From: Sagittula stellata E-37 | Lineage (GTDB): Bacteria; Pseudomonadota; Alphaproteobacteria; Rhodobacterales; Rhodobacteraceae | Length of the DNA: 64,000 bases | NCBI RefSeq assembly: GCF_039724765.1 | Contig: NZ_CP155729.1 | Span: 1,674,001-1,738,000 of the forward strand | Direction of reading: 5' to 3' | Made by a program: the position numbers and the translations under genes | In this document: positions 21,069 through 29,546 of the stretch, in pieces | Numbering within the stretch: position 1 is the first letter of the stretch | Layout of the letters: every line of letters begins with the position of its first letter | The notes under the pieces: generated by a model | What the model saw: only the letters and a program-made list of their open reading frames with translations | What the model was told of the DNA's origin: nothing | Database searches by the model: none

Positions 21069-22709
21069 ATGGCACTGAACCTATCCATGCCCGGACAGGA
21101 TGAATTGAAGCCGCGCATCACGGTCTTCGGCGTGGGCGGGGCAGGCGGCAACGCCGTCAACAACATGATCGAAAAGAACCTCGAAGGCGTGGACTTCGTG
21201 GTGGCCAACACCGACGCGCAGGCGCTGCAGCAGAGCATGTCTCAGAGCCGCATCCAGCTGGGCGTGAAAGTGACCGAGGGTCTCGGCGCAGGGGCGCGGG
21301 CGTCGGTTGGCGCTGCGGCCGCCGAAGAGTCGATCGAACAGATCGTGGATCACCTCGCCGGCGCGCACATGTGCTTCATCACGGCGGGCATGGGCGGCGG
21401 CACCGGGACGGGTGCGGCGCCGATCATTGCTCAGGCAGCGCGTGAACTTGGCGTGCTAACCGTCGGTGTGGTCACGAAACCTTTCCAGTTCGAAGGCGCC
21501 AAGCGGATGCGCCAGGCCGAGGAAGGCGTCGACACGCTGCAGAAGATGGTCGACACGCTGATCATCATTCCGAACCAGAACCTGTTCCGGCTCGCCAACG
21601 AGAAGACGACCTTCACCGAAGCGTTCTCGATGGCGGACGACGTGCTCTATCAGGGCGTCAAGGGCGTGACCGACCTGATGGTCCGTCCGGGTCTCATCAA
21701 CCTCGACTTCGCCGACGTGCGCGCGGTGATGGACGAGATGGGCAAGGCGATGATGGGCACCGGCGAGGCCGAGGGCGAAGATCGCGCAATCCAGGCGGCC
21801 GAGAAGGCTATAGCGAACCCGCTGCTGGACGAGATCAGCCTGAAAGGCGCCAAGGGCGTGCTGATCAACATCACCGGCGGTGCCGACCTGACCCTGTTCG
21901 AGCTGGACGAGGCGGCGAACCGCATCCGCGAGGAAGTGGACCAGGACGCCAACATCATCGTCGGCTCGACGCTGGACGAAGGCATGGGCGGCCTGATGCG
22001 CGTGTCCGTCGTGGCGACCGGGATCGACGCGTCCGACAACGTCGGCGACATGCCGGTGCCGCGCCGCAAGCTGTCCCAGCCGCTGCGCCAGCAGGAAGCC
22101 GAGGCCGAACCGGCCCCCGCACCGCAGCAGCGCGCTCCGGAACCTGTTGTCGCAAAGACCGCACCCGCCGCGCAGCCGGTGCAGGCACCGCTGTTCGGCG
22201 AGCTGGACGCGGAACGCGCCGCGGCCCAGGACGAGATGGAGGACATCTTCGAGGACGAGGCGCAGACTCCGGCCGCTCCGGCGACGCAGGACGACGGCCT
22301 GCCGCCGCCGGCCTACCAGCCGCAGGTTGCCGATTTCCGCCCGCAGCCCGACAGCATCGAAGCCGATCCGAACGACTTCATCGCACCGCGCAAGCCCGCC
22401 CCGGGCGTGCCGAGCCCGGACACGCTGGATCGCCTGAAGGCGGCCGCTGCCCGGACCCGCGAAGAAACCGTCCGCCAGCACGGCGCCATCCCGGCGCACG
22501 CATCGGAAGACAAGCCGCGCTTCAGCGTCAATTCGTTGATCGGCCGCATGACCGGGCACGGCTCCGAGGCCGCTCAGCCGCAATCGCAGCCGGCGCGCCG
22601 CCAGCCGCCGATGCAGGCGCAGCGCCCCGCTCCGGCCCCGGCACCCGAGGCGGATCCGGAAGAAGACCGTATCGAAATCCCGGCCTTCCTGCGCCGTCAG
22701 GCGAACTGA
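21069..22709 (+). CDS. ftsZ: Cell division GTPase FtsZ
   Basis: FtsZ polymerises into the Z ring. The 546-residue protein has the nucleotide loop [14 protein letters not shown], the tubulin signature [12 protein letters not shown], the T7 loop [11 protein letters not shown], and a GTPase core ending near residue 320. A long Pro/Ala/Gln/Glu-rich linker of about 200 residues follows, as is common in Alphaproteobacteria, then the conserved C-terminal peptide EIPAFLRRQ that binds FtsA and other partners. The ATG at 21069 gives the family N-terminus. A strong terminator follows. Confidence 0.98.
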   Translation: MALNLSMPGQDELKPRITVFGVGGAGGNAVNNMIEKNLEGVDFVVANTDAQALQQSMSQSRIQLGVKVTEGLGAGARASVGAAAAEESIEQIVDHLAGAHMCFITAGMGGGTGTGAAPIIAQAARELGVLTVGVVTKPFQFEGAKRMRQAEEGVDTLQKMVDTLIIIPNQNLFRLANEKTTFTEAFSMADDVLYQGVKGVTDLMVRPGLINLDFADVRAVMDEMGKAMMGTGEAEGEDRAIQAAEKAIANPLLDEISLKGAKGVLINITGGADLTLFELDEAANRIREEVDQDANIIVGSTLDEGMGGLMRVSVVATGIDASDNVGDMPVPRRKLSQPLRQQEAEAEPAPAPQQRAPEPVVAKTAPAAQPVQAPLFGELDAERAAAQDEMEDIFEDEAQTPAAPATQDDGLPPPAYQPQVADFRPQPDSIEADPNDFIAPRKPAPGVPSPDTLDRLKAAAARTREETVRQHGAIPAHASEDKPRFSVNSLIGRMTGHGSEAAQPQSQPARRQPPMQAQRPAPAPAPEADPEEDRIEIPAFLRRQAN

Positions 22710-22754
22710 GGCGGACACGCTACTACCCTCGGCTTGCCCGAGACCCTCGTGGAC

Positions 22755-22793
22755 GGCGCCCTCTGGCAACAGGGGGCGCCTTTCCTTTTCCTT
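22755..22793 (+). terminator. Rho-independent terminator after ftsZ
   Basis: An 11-bp stem (22755-22765 with 22770-22780, one G-T pair) with a GCAA tetraloop is followed by TTTCCTTTTCC. It should end the ftsZ transcript. Confidence 0.88.
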
Positions 22794-23242
22794 TACCTTT
22801 GTGTGGGCGGGCAGGTGGCCCGACAGGGGCGCGTTAACGCGAAGGACGGCGCCTAAATCCCTGATCGTTCATGGCCTTCCCCCGATGGTGCTTGGGGAAT
22901 CGTGTCGGTCTGACACGGGTGACCTGCAGGGAGATAACAGAGGGGCGCATCCTGTCTTTGTCGTCCTGCAACACGCGGCTTTTGCCACAAAGGTGGAAAA
23001 ATGCGGTCACATTGCTGTGGATAGCGCCTGTTTTTTCCCTGGTAGGGACGGTGCGTTTATTAAAGTATTCCAACGGGTTGCCTGAGGTGCCCATGCGCGG
23101 AGGCGGGGGGGCGCCTAGGGCGGCGGGGGGATGTTTCACTCGGTTACAAACTTTGATTTGAGACCTTGGCCACCCGCGCTTTATCCCATTGAACAACGAC
23201 GCGCCTGTCAGACGGTGCGCATCACAAATTCGGGAAGTCGAC
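22794..23242 (+). promoter_or_regulatory. Leader region of lpxC
   Basis: About 450 bp without a convincing gene. It contains GCGTTAACGC at about 22831, a small GTGTC/GACAC dyad near 22900, and a near-consensus DnaA box (TGTGGATAG, one mismatch) at 23016-23024. lpxC must be transcribed from here because ftsZ ends in a terminator. Confidence 0.4.
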
Positions 23243-24172
23243 GTGCAAACCACCATCCGCTCAGCGATCAGCTTCGACGGCATCGGCCTGCATTCCGGCC
23301 GGCCCGCCCGCCTGACCATCCGTCCGGCGGTGGCGCACCGTGGCATCTGGTTCAAACGCACCGACGTCGATCTTGGCGACACGATGATCCCGGCGCGCTG
23401 GGATGCGGTCGTGCGCTCTCCGCTGTGCACACTGATCCAGAACCGGGCCGGTGTGTCCGTATCGACCGTAGAACACGTCATGGCGGCGCTGGCCGGCTGC
23501 GGCGTGCACAACGCGCTGGTCGAGATCGACGGACCCGAGGCGCCGATCCTCGACGGGTCGAGCGTGCCGTTCGTGCGCGGCATCCTCGACGCGGGCTTGC
23601 GTGTGCAAGGCGCCCCGGTGCGCGCGATCGAGATCCTGAAGCCCGTCACCGTGGAAACGAACGGTGGCTGGGCGCGCCTGTCGCCGTCGAAGACCGGGCA
23701 GGGGCTGGACATGGTGTTCCGCATCGATTTTGCCGACCGAGCCATTGGCGTGCAGGAAAAACGCCTGAACCTGGCCAACGGGACGTTCGTGCGGGAACTT
23801 AGCGATTGCCGCACCTTCTGCCGCGCCTCCGACGTGGACGCGATGCAGAAGGCGGGCAAGGCGCTTGGCGGCACCTACGAGAACGCGGTCGTGGTCGATG
23901 GCGACAAGGTCTTGTCGCCCGGCGGTTTCCGCCATGCCGATGAAGCCGTGCGCCACAAGATGCTGGATGCGCTGGGGGATCTGGCGCTGGCCGGTGCGCC
24001 GATCCTTGGCCTTTACGAAGGCCACAAGGCCGGTCACGCCATGACCAATGCGCTGCTGCACGCGCTGTTCGAAGACGCCGATGCCTGGCGCATCGTGGAG
24101 TGCGACACGGCGACCGCTGCAACCCTGCCGGGTGCAGGTGTGGTCCAGGACGAGATTCCCGCGGTCGCCTGA
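23243..24172 (+). CDS. lpxC: UDP-3-O-acyl-N-acetylglucosamine deacetylase LpxC
   Basis: LpxC is the zinc-dependent committed step of lipid A synthesis. The 309-residue protein starts with the family segment QTTIRSAISFDGIGLHSG and has the zinc-binding EHVMAAL and HKMLDALGDL motifs and the catalytic-histidine segment GHKAGHAMTN. The GTG at 23243 is chosen because it gives the canonical N-terminus and GGGAAG lies just ahead; a TTG at 23189 would add 18 atypical residues. Confidence 0.95.
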   Translation: MQTTIRSAISFDGIGLHSGRPARLTIRPAVAHRGIWFKRTDVDLGDTMIPARWDAVVRSPLCTLIQNRAGVSVSTVEHVMAALAGCGVHNALVEIDGPEAPILDGSSVPFVRGILDAGLRVQGAPVRAIEILKPVTVETNGGWARLSPSKTGQGLDMVFRIDFADRAIGVQEKRLNLANGTFVRELSDCRTFCRASDVDAMQKAGKALGGTYENAVVVDGDKVLSPGGFRHADEAVRHKMLDALGDLALAGAPILGLYEGHKAGHAMTNALLHALFEDADAWRIVECDTATAATLPGAGVVQDEIPAVA

Positions 24173-24177
24173 TCCGC

Positions 24178-24186
24178 TTATCCACA
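24178..24186 (+). promoter_or_regulatory. Perfect DnaA box after lpxC
   Basis: TTATCCACA matches the DnaA consensus exactly. It lies in the lpxC-bamD gap, just ahead of a hairpin. Function is not shown by sequence alone. Confidence 0.4.
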
Positions 24187-24210
24187 TGAGTTATGACAGA
24201 TATGTGTATT

Positions 24211-24238
24211 GCGCCGGTTGCTGAAACCGGCGCTTTCC
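24211..24238 (+). terminator. Probable terminator after lpxC
   Basis: GCGCCGGTT at 24211-24219 pairs perfectly with AACCGGCGC at 24225-24233 around a five-base loop, followed by a short TTT run. It lies about 40 bp after the lpxC stop. Confidence 0.7.
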
Positions 24239-24404
24239 ACATGTTGTGGAACGCTCTGGTGCCGACCGGCAATATCTTGCGATGGATTGACAGGCCGGGG
24301 GCCAATAGGGCGTTTTGCCCGCCGATTTTCTGTGCTAGACCCTGCGCAACGGGGCCTTTATGCAAGTGGGCGCAAAGGGTTCGAGAAGAACGAAGGACGG
24401 TGTG

Positions 24405-25259
24405 ATGACAGGGGGCAGATCGCGGGCTTTGGTGTTCGGGGTGAGCGTAGCGGCTCTGCTTTTGTCGGGCTGCGGCGAACTCAAGCGCAAGGATGTCGGG
24501 CCGGACGGCCAGCCGCTGGAGACCTACACGGCCAAGCAGATCTACGAGCGCGGCGAATACGAGATGTCGCGCAAGGACTACGAGGACGGCGCCTTCTACT
24601 TCGGCGAGGTCGAGCGCCTGTATCCGTACTCTGACTGGGCCAAGCGCGCGCTGATCATGCAGGCCTATTCTTACCACAAGAACAAGGACTACGAGAACGC
24701 GCGCGGCGCGGCGCAGCGTTACATCGATTTCTACCCGTCCGATGACGACGCGGCCTATGCACAGTACCTTCTGGCGCTGAGCTATTACGACCAGATCGAA
24801 CTGGTGGGCCGCGACCAGGGCCTGACGTTCCAGGCGTTGCAGGCGCTGCGGGCGGTGATCGAACGGTATCCGGACAGCGAATACGCGCGTTCCTCGATCC
24901 TGAAATTCGACCTCGCCTTCGATCACCTCGCGGGCAAGGAGATGGAGATCGGACGCTACTATCTGAAGCGCGACCACTTCGGCGCGGCGATTTCGCGGTT
25001 CCGTGTGGTGGTGGAAGACTTCCAGACCACGACCCATACGCCGGAGGCGCTGCACCGGTTGGTTGAGGCCTACCTGTCGCTGGGTCTTGTCGAAGAGGCG
25101 CAGACGGCCGCCGCGATCCTCGGTTACAACTACCAATCGACCGAGTGGTACGAGGACAGCTACCAGCTTCTCACGAAGCAGGGGCTGGAACCGCGCGCGT
25201 TCGACAACAACTGGTTGGGCAAGGTTTATCGCCAGATGGTGCGCGGCCAGTGGCTTTGA
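24405..25259 (+). CDS. bamD: Outer membrane assembly lipoprotein BamD
   Basis: BamD is the essential lipoprotein of the BAM complex that inserts outer membrane beta-barrels. The 284-residue protein has a signal peptide ending in the lipobox LLSGC (about residue 24) and then tetratricopeptide-like helical repeats (for example YEDGAFYFGEVERLYPYSDWA and YENARGAAQRYIDFYPSD). AAGGA precedes the start; a GTG one codon earlier is also possible. Preceded by lpxC and followed after 36 bp by recN. Confidence 0.93.
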   Translation: MTGGRSRALVFGVSVAALLLSGCGELKRKDVGPDGQPLETYTAKQIYERGEYEMSRKDYEDGAFYFGEVERLYPYSDWAKRALIMQAYSYHKNKDYENARGAAQRYIDFYPSDDDAAYAQYLLALSYYDQIELVGRDQGLTFQALQALRAVIERYPDSEYARSSILKFDLAFDHLAGKEMEIGRYYLKRDHFGAAISRFRVVVEDFQTTTHTPEALHRLVEAYLSLGLVEEAQTAAAILGYNYQSTEWYEDSYQLLTKQGLEPRAFDNNWLGKVYRQMVRGQWL

Positions 25260-25295
25260 GGGATGGTGGGCTGAACACCCACCCTACGGCTGGAC

Positions 25296-26948
25296 ATGCT
25301 TCGGGCGCTTGAAATCCGCGACATGCTGATCATCGACCGGCTGGATCTCGACTTCCAGCCGGGTCTCAACGTGCTGACCGGTGAAACCGGGGCAGGCAAG
25401 TCGATCCTTCTGGATTCCTTGGGGTTTGTGCTGGGCTGGCGTGGCCGCGCCGAGCTGGTGCGCGCGGGCGCCGAGCAGGGAGAGGTCGTTGCGGTCTTCG
25501 ACCTTGCACCGGACCATGCCGCGCGGGGCGTGCTGGAGGAAGCGGGGCTGCCTGCGGGCGACGAGCTGATTTTGCGGCGGGTGAACACGGCGGACGGGCG
25601 CAAGACCGGTTGGGCCAATGACCGGCGGGTGTCGGGCGACGTGCTGCGGCGCCTGTCGGACACGCTGGTGGAGCTGCACGGACAGCACGACGACAAGGGG
25701 TTGCTGGATCCGAAGGGCCATCGCGCGATCCTGGACGACTACGCCGTGGCCGGGGACCTGCAGGCCGAGGTGCGCGACGCCTGGCGTGCCCTGGCCACCG
25801 CCCGGAAGGGGCTGGCGGACGCGCAGAAGGCGATGGACGCGGTGCGCGCCGAAGAGGGATTCCTGCGGCATTCGGTGGCCGAACTGGAGACGCTCGCACC
25901 CGAAGAGGGCGAAGAGGAGGCGCTGGATTCGCAGCGGCGGATGATGCAGGCTGCCGAGAAGATCCGCGAGGACATCGTGCAGGCCTCGGCGGCTTTGGGG
26001 TACGAGGGCGCGGAAGGCGCGATGTCGAGCGCGCTGCGCTGGCTGGACGGCGCGGCGGACAAGGCGTCGGGCCGGCTGGACGCACCGATCGAGGCGCTGG
26101 CCCGCGCCATGGCGGAACTGGACGAGGCGGCGCGCGGTGTCGCGGAGTGCCTCGACGCGCTGGACTTCAACCCGGCAGAGCTTGAAGCCTGCGAGGAAAG
26201 GTTGTTCGCGATCAGGGGGCTGGCGCGGAAACATCAGGTGATGTCCGACGAGTTGCCGGGGTTGGCCGCGTCCTTGTCGGAGCGGCTGGAAGCGCTGGAC
26301 GCGGGCGAGGCCCGGCTGGGCGAATGGACCAAATCGATCCGCGAGGCGGAGGCGCGTTTCGACGATGCGTCGGGTCGGCTGACCGCCCTGCGCCGCGATG
26401 CGGCCCGGCGGCTGGACACAGCGGTGGCGGCAGAGCTTGAACCGCTGAAGATGGGCCGCGCGGTGTTCGAAACGGAGGTGGCGGAGGCCACGCCCGGTCC
26501 GGAGGGGCGCGACGCGGTGACCTTCCGCGTGGCCACCAACCCGGGCGCGCCTGCGGGAGCGTTGAACCGGATCGCCTCGGGCGGGGAATTGTCGCGGTTT
26601 CTTCTGGCTTTGAAAGTCGCGCTTCATGTGCAGGCGGGGCAGGGCGTGACGATGATCTTCGACGAGATCGACCGTGGCGTGGGCGGGGCCACCGCCGATG
26701 CCGTGGGGCGGCGGCTCAAGGCGCTGGCGGAGGACGGGCAGGTGCTGGTGGTGACGCATTCGCCGCAGGTCGCGGCGCTTGGCGCGCACCATTGGCGCGT
26801 GGCGAAACGGGTCGAGGATGGCATGACCCTGTCGGAGGTCGTGGCGCTGGACGCTGGCGCGCGCGAGACGGAGCTGGCGCGGATGCTGTCCGGCGACACG
26901 GTCACTGACGCGGCGCGTGCCGCCGCCCGGTCGCTTCTGGCGGGCTAG
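25296..26948 (+). CDS. recN: DNA repair ATPase RecN
   Basis: RecN is an SMC-like ATPase that helps hold and repair DNA double-strand breaks. The 550-residue protein has an N-terminal Walker A GETGAGKS, a central helical/coiled-coil region rich in Ala, Glu and Arg, and a C-terminal ATPase half with the signature SGGELSRFLLALK, Walker B TMIFDEIDRGVGG and a following VTHSPQVAA switch segment. It probably shares a transcript with bamD. Confidence 0.95.
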   Translation: MLRALEIRDMLIIDRLDLDFQPGLNVLTGETGAGKSILLDSLGFVLGWRGRAELVRAGAEQGEVVAVFDLAPDHAARGVLEEAGLPAGDELILRRVNTADGRKTGWANDRRVSGDVLRRLSDTLVELHGQHDDKGLLDPKGHRAILDDYAVAGDLQAEVRDAWRALATARKGLADAQKAMDAVRAEEGFLRHSVAELETLAPEEGEEEALDSQRRMMQAAEKIREDIVQASAALGYEGAEGAMSSALRWLDGAADKASGRLDAPIEALARAMAELDEAARGVAECLDALDFNPAELEACEERLFAIRGLARKHQVMSDELPGLAASLSERLEALDAGEARLGEWTKSIREAEARFDDASGRLTALRRDAARRLDTAVAAELEPLKMGRAVFETEVAEATPGPEGRDAVTFRVATNPGAPAGALNRIASGGELSRFLLALKVALHVQAGQGVTMIFDEIDRGVGGATADAVGRRLKALAEDGQVLVVTHSPQVAALGAHHWRVAKRVEDGMTLSEVVALDAGARETELARMLSGDTVTDAARAAARSLLAG

Positions 26949-26961
26949 GCGCGGCCTCCGG

Positions 26962-27035
26962 GCGCGCCCTGACCGGGGCCCTTGCGGTCCCCGGCGGCCC
27001 ACCCTCCCGGCCACGCCCCGGTCATCGGGGCGCGC
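26962..27035. terminator. Long inverted repeat between recN and a convergent gene
   Basis: Arms GCGCGCCC plus GACCGGGGC (26962-26979) and their complements (27015-27035) pair over about 17 bp with a small bulge; an inner CCGGGG dyad sits between them. The right arm covers the stop codon of the minus-strand gene. No T-run is evident. Its position suggests a shared 3' structure for two converging transcripts. Confidence 0.5.
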
Positions 27036-27399
27036 TGTCCTTCCCGATCCTGAACGCCCGCGCGGCCTGCACCAGCAAGGTGGCTATGGCGATCTGCCCC
27101 GCGATCACCGCCGGCCAGATGCCGGGGAAGGCCGGGTCCACGTATTTTTGCGGTCCGAGAGAGATCAGCGCGAGCAGCGCCGCCACGACCTGCAGGACGG
27201 GGCCGCCGCGCGGCCGGTCCGCCATGATCCATGCGGCGACGCACGCGGCCAGCGTGGCCGTCAGGAAAGGTCCCAGAGCGAAAAGCGGTGTGTCCAGCGG
27301 CGGATGCGGCGGCGTCTGCGTGTAAAGCGCGAAGAGCATCAATCCGTGTATGGCGATCAGCGCGGCGAGCGCGGCGCGGGTGGGGGCGGTATCGGCCAT
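27022..27399 (-). CDS. Small membrane protein divergent from a TetR regulator
   Basis: A 125-residue protein with four predicted membrane segments and few charged residues, not assigned to a family. AAAGGA lies ahead of the ATG at 27399; upstream in-frame starts fall in the intergenic region. It faces the TetR gene across 88 bp that contain two operator-like repeats, so it is the likely target of that regulator. A role in export or membrane defence would be inference. Confidence 0.7.
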   Translation of the reverse strand: MADTAPTRAALAALIAIHGLMLFALYTQTPPHPPLDTPLFALGPFLTATLAACVAAWIMADRPRGGPVLQVVAALLALISLGPQKYVDPAFPGIWPAVIAGQIAIATLLVQAARAFRIGKDSAPR

Positions 27400-27411
27400 G
27401 CCGTGTCCTTT

Positions 27412-27457
27412 CCGTAATTTGGTGTACGCTTGCTTAATTCCGTAATCATGTGTACGG
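27412..27457. promoter_or_regulatory. Paired operator-like repeats for the TetR regulator
   Basis: CCGTA-N8-TACGC (27412-27429) and CCGTA-N8-TACGG (27440-27457) are two copies of one dyad, 28 bp apart, within an 18-bp direct repeat. They lie between the divergent membrane protein and tetR-type genes. TetR regulators normally bind such dyads and repress both directions. Confidence 0.65.
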
Positions 27458-27487
27458 TTATCGTCAAGACACTTTGCGGGGGCGTGC

Positions 27488-28069
27488 ATGAAGGCGGAAA
27501 ACAGGGAGGCGCGCGAAGCGCAGATCGCCGCCGCGGCCTATGCGCTGCTGGCGGAGAAGGGCGCGCAGGGCATGTCTATGCTGGCCGTGGCCAAGCGCGC
27601 GAAGGCGTCGAACGAGACGCTCTATCGCTGGTACGGCGACAAGACGGGCCTGTTCGCCATGCTGATCGCGCGCAATGCCGACCGTGTGCTCACCCGGCTG
27701 GACGGGTTGACCGCCGGGGACGACGGATTGCAGCGGTTGGGGGAGGCGCTGTTGGAGATGTTGCTGTCGCCCGAGGCGCTGGCGCTGAACCGGGCGGCGG
27801 CCTCGGACGTCTCGGGGCAGTTGGGGAGCGTTCTGGCGGAGGCCGGGCGGGGGGCCGTCTTTCCCCGCGTGGCGGGCGCCTTTGCGCGGCTGGTCGCGGA
27901 TGGACGCCTGTCCGGGCCGGCGGAGGAGGTGGCCACGCTTTGGATCGACCTTTTGGTGGGCGACCTGCAGGTGCGCTGCGTCACGGGGGCCCTGGCCCCC
28001 CCGGACGCCGACACGCGGGCGGCACGGGCGGCGCGGGCGGAGGCGCTGATCTTCCGCCTGGCCGCCTGA
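27488..28069 (+). CDS. TetR family transcriptional regulator
   Basis: A 193-residue TetR-type repressor. The N-terminal helix-turn-helix is clear (about residues 10-56), with ALLAEKGAQGMSMLAVAKRAKAS-type recognition region, then NETLYRWYGDKTGLFAMLI, the usual hinge. The C-terminal ligand domain is Ala/Leu-rich and gives no clue to the inducer. Likely autoregulated through the two dyads just upstream and likely to control the divergent membrane protein. Convergent with the next gene, 22 bp apart. Confidence 0.9.
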   Translation: MKAENREAREAQIAAAAYALLAEKGAQGMSMLAVAKRAKASNETLYRWYGDKTGLFAMLIARNADRVLTRLDGLTAGDDGLQRLGEALLEMLLSPEALALNRAAASDVSGQLGSVLAEAGRGAVFPRVAGAFARLVADGRLSGPAEEVATLWIDLLVGDLQVRCVTGALAPPDADTRAARAARAEALIFRLAA

Positions 28070-28091
28070 CGCCGCGCGCATCGCCCCTGCG

Positions 28092-29465
28092 TCAGGTGTC
28101 GGGCACCAGCTTGCCGGGGTTCAGGATGCCGGTGGGGTCGAGCGCGGCCTTGAGCGTGCCCATGACACCCCAGGCGGCGCCGTGCTCGGCTTCCATGAAG
28201 GGTTTCTTGCCAACGCCGACCCCGTGTTCTCCGGTGCAGGTGCCGCCGAGTCGCAGGGCGCGTTCGGCCATGCGGGCGGAGATCCCCTTGGCCTCGTCGA
28301 GGTCGGAGGGCTTTTCGGGGTCCAGAAGCAGGATGGCGTGGAAGTTGCCGTCGCCGACATGGCCGAGGATCGGCCCGGCGATGTTCGAGGCGGCGATGTC
28401 GGCCTGCGTTTCCTCCACCGCCCGGGCGAGCTCCGATATCGGCACGCAGATGTCGGTGACCACGGCGCGCGCGCCGGGGCGCGAGGCGAGGATCGCGTAA
28501 TAGCCGTTGTGCCGCATGGCCCAGAGCGCGTTGCGCTCCTCGGTCTTCGCGGACCAGCGGAAGGGGGAGGCGTCGTGGTCGGCCACGATCTCGGCGAAGC
28601 GTTCGGCGTCCTGGGCGGTCGCTTCGGGCGAGCCGTGGAATTCCACCATGAGGTGCGGCTGCTCGGCCATGTCGGTGCCCGCGTAGGCGTTGAAGGCGCG
28701 GGCGGTGGCGGCGCAGGCGAACTCGATCCTCGCAAGCGGCAGGCCCATCTGGATGGTCTCCATCACGGCGGTCACGGCGGAGGTCATGTCGGGGAAGGCA
28801 CAGATCCCCGCAGAGATCGATTCCGGGATACCGTGGAGCCTGAGGGTCAGTTCGGTGACGAGGGCGAGGGTGCCTTCCGACCCGACAAGAAGTGCCGTCA
28901 GGTCATAGCCGGCAGAGGACTTGCGCGCCCGCGTGCCGGTGCGAATCACGGTGCCGTCGGCCAGCACCGCCTCGAGCGCGAGGACGTTGTCGCGCATGGT
29001 GCCGTAGCGGACCGTGGTGGTGCCGGACGCGCGGGTCATCGCCATGCCGCCGATCGAGGCATTGGCGCCCGGATCGACCGGGAAGAACAGGCCGGTGGCG
29101 CGCAGTTCTTCGTTCAGGGCCTCGCGCGTGACGCCGGGCTGCACGGTCACGTCCATGTCGGCGGGGCGGATCCCGGTCACCCTGTTCATGCGGGTGAAGT
29201 CGACGCAGACGCCGCCACGAAGCGCCTGGGTCTGCGCTTCGAGCGAGGTGCCCGCGCCGAAGCCCACCATCGGCACGCCCTGCGCGTGGCAGATCTGCGC
29301 GATGCGCGAAACTTCGGCAGTGTTTTCGGGATAGGCGACCGCATCGGGGGCTATGGGCGGGAAATACGACTCCGATCCGGCATGGGCGTCGAGATCGGGC
29401 TTGGACCGGCTTAGACGTTCGCCTAGGAAGGCCTGCAAGTCGTCGAGCGCCTGTTCGATAGGCAT
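28092..29465 (-). CDS. FAD-linked oxidase, D-lactate/glycolate dehydrogenase type
   Basis: A 457-residue flavoprotein of the GlcD/D-lactate dehydrogenase (cytochrome) family. The N-terminal PCMH-type FAD domain shows VPMVGFGAGTSLEAQ and DPGANASIGGMAMT; the C-terminal FAD-oxidase domain shows GHVGDGNFH and the ending GEHGVGVGKKPFM with ALDPTGILNPGKL. It should oxidise a 2-hydroxy acid, most probably D-lactate, and pass electrons to a cytochrome or quinone. The exact substrate is not decided by sequence. GGAG precedes the ATG at 29465. Confidence 0.88.
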   Translation of the reverse strand: MPIEQALDDLQAFLGERLSRSKPDLDAHAGSESYFPPIAPDAVAYPENTAEVSRIAQICHAQGVPMVGFGAGTSLEAQTQALRGGVCVDFTRMNRVTGIRPADMDVTVQPGVTREALNEELRATGLFFPVDPGANASIGGMAMTRASGTTTVRYGTMRDNVLALEAVLADGTVIRTGTRARKSSAGYDLTALLVGSEGTLALVTELTLRLHGIPESISAGICAFPDMTSAVTAVMETIQMGLPLARIEFACAATARAFNAYAGTDMAEQPHLMVEFHGSPEATAQDAERFAEIVADHDASPFRWSAKTEERNALWAMRHNGYYAILASRPGARAVVTDICVPISELARAVEETQADIAASNIAGPILGHVGDGNFHAILLLDPEKPSDLDEAKGISARMAERALRLGGTCTGEHGVGVGKKPFMEAEHGAAWGVMGTLKAALDPTGILNPGKLVPDT

Positions 29466-29546
29466 CTTGGTCTCCGGTGAGTGACAGTGGGCCATCTTAG
29501 CGGGCGACACAGGGCGGGGAAACCCGCCGGATCGGAGGAGACGGAC

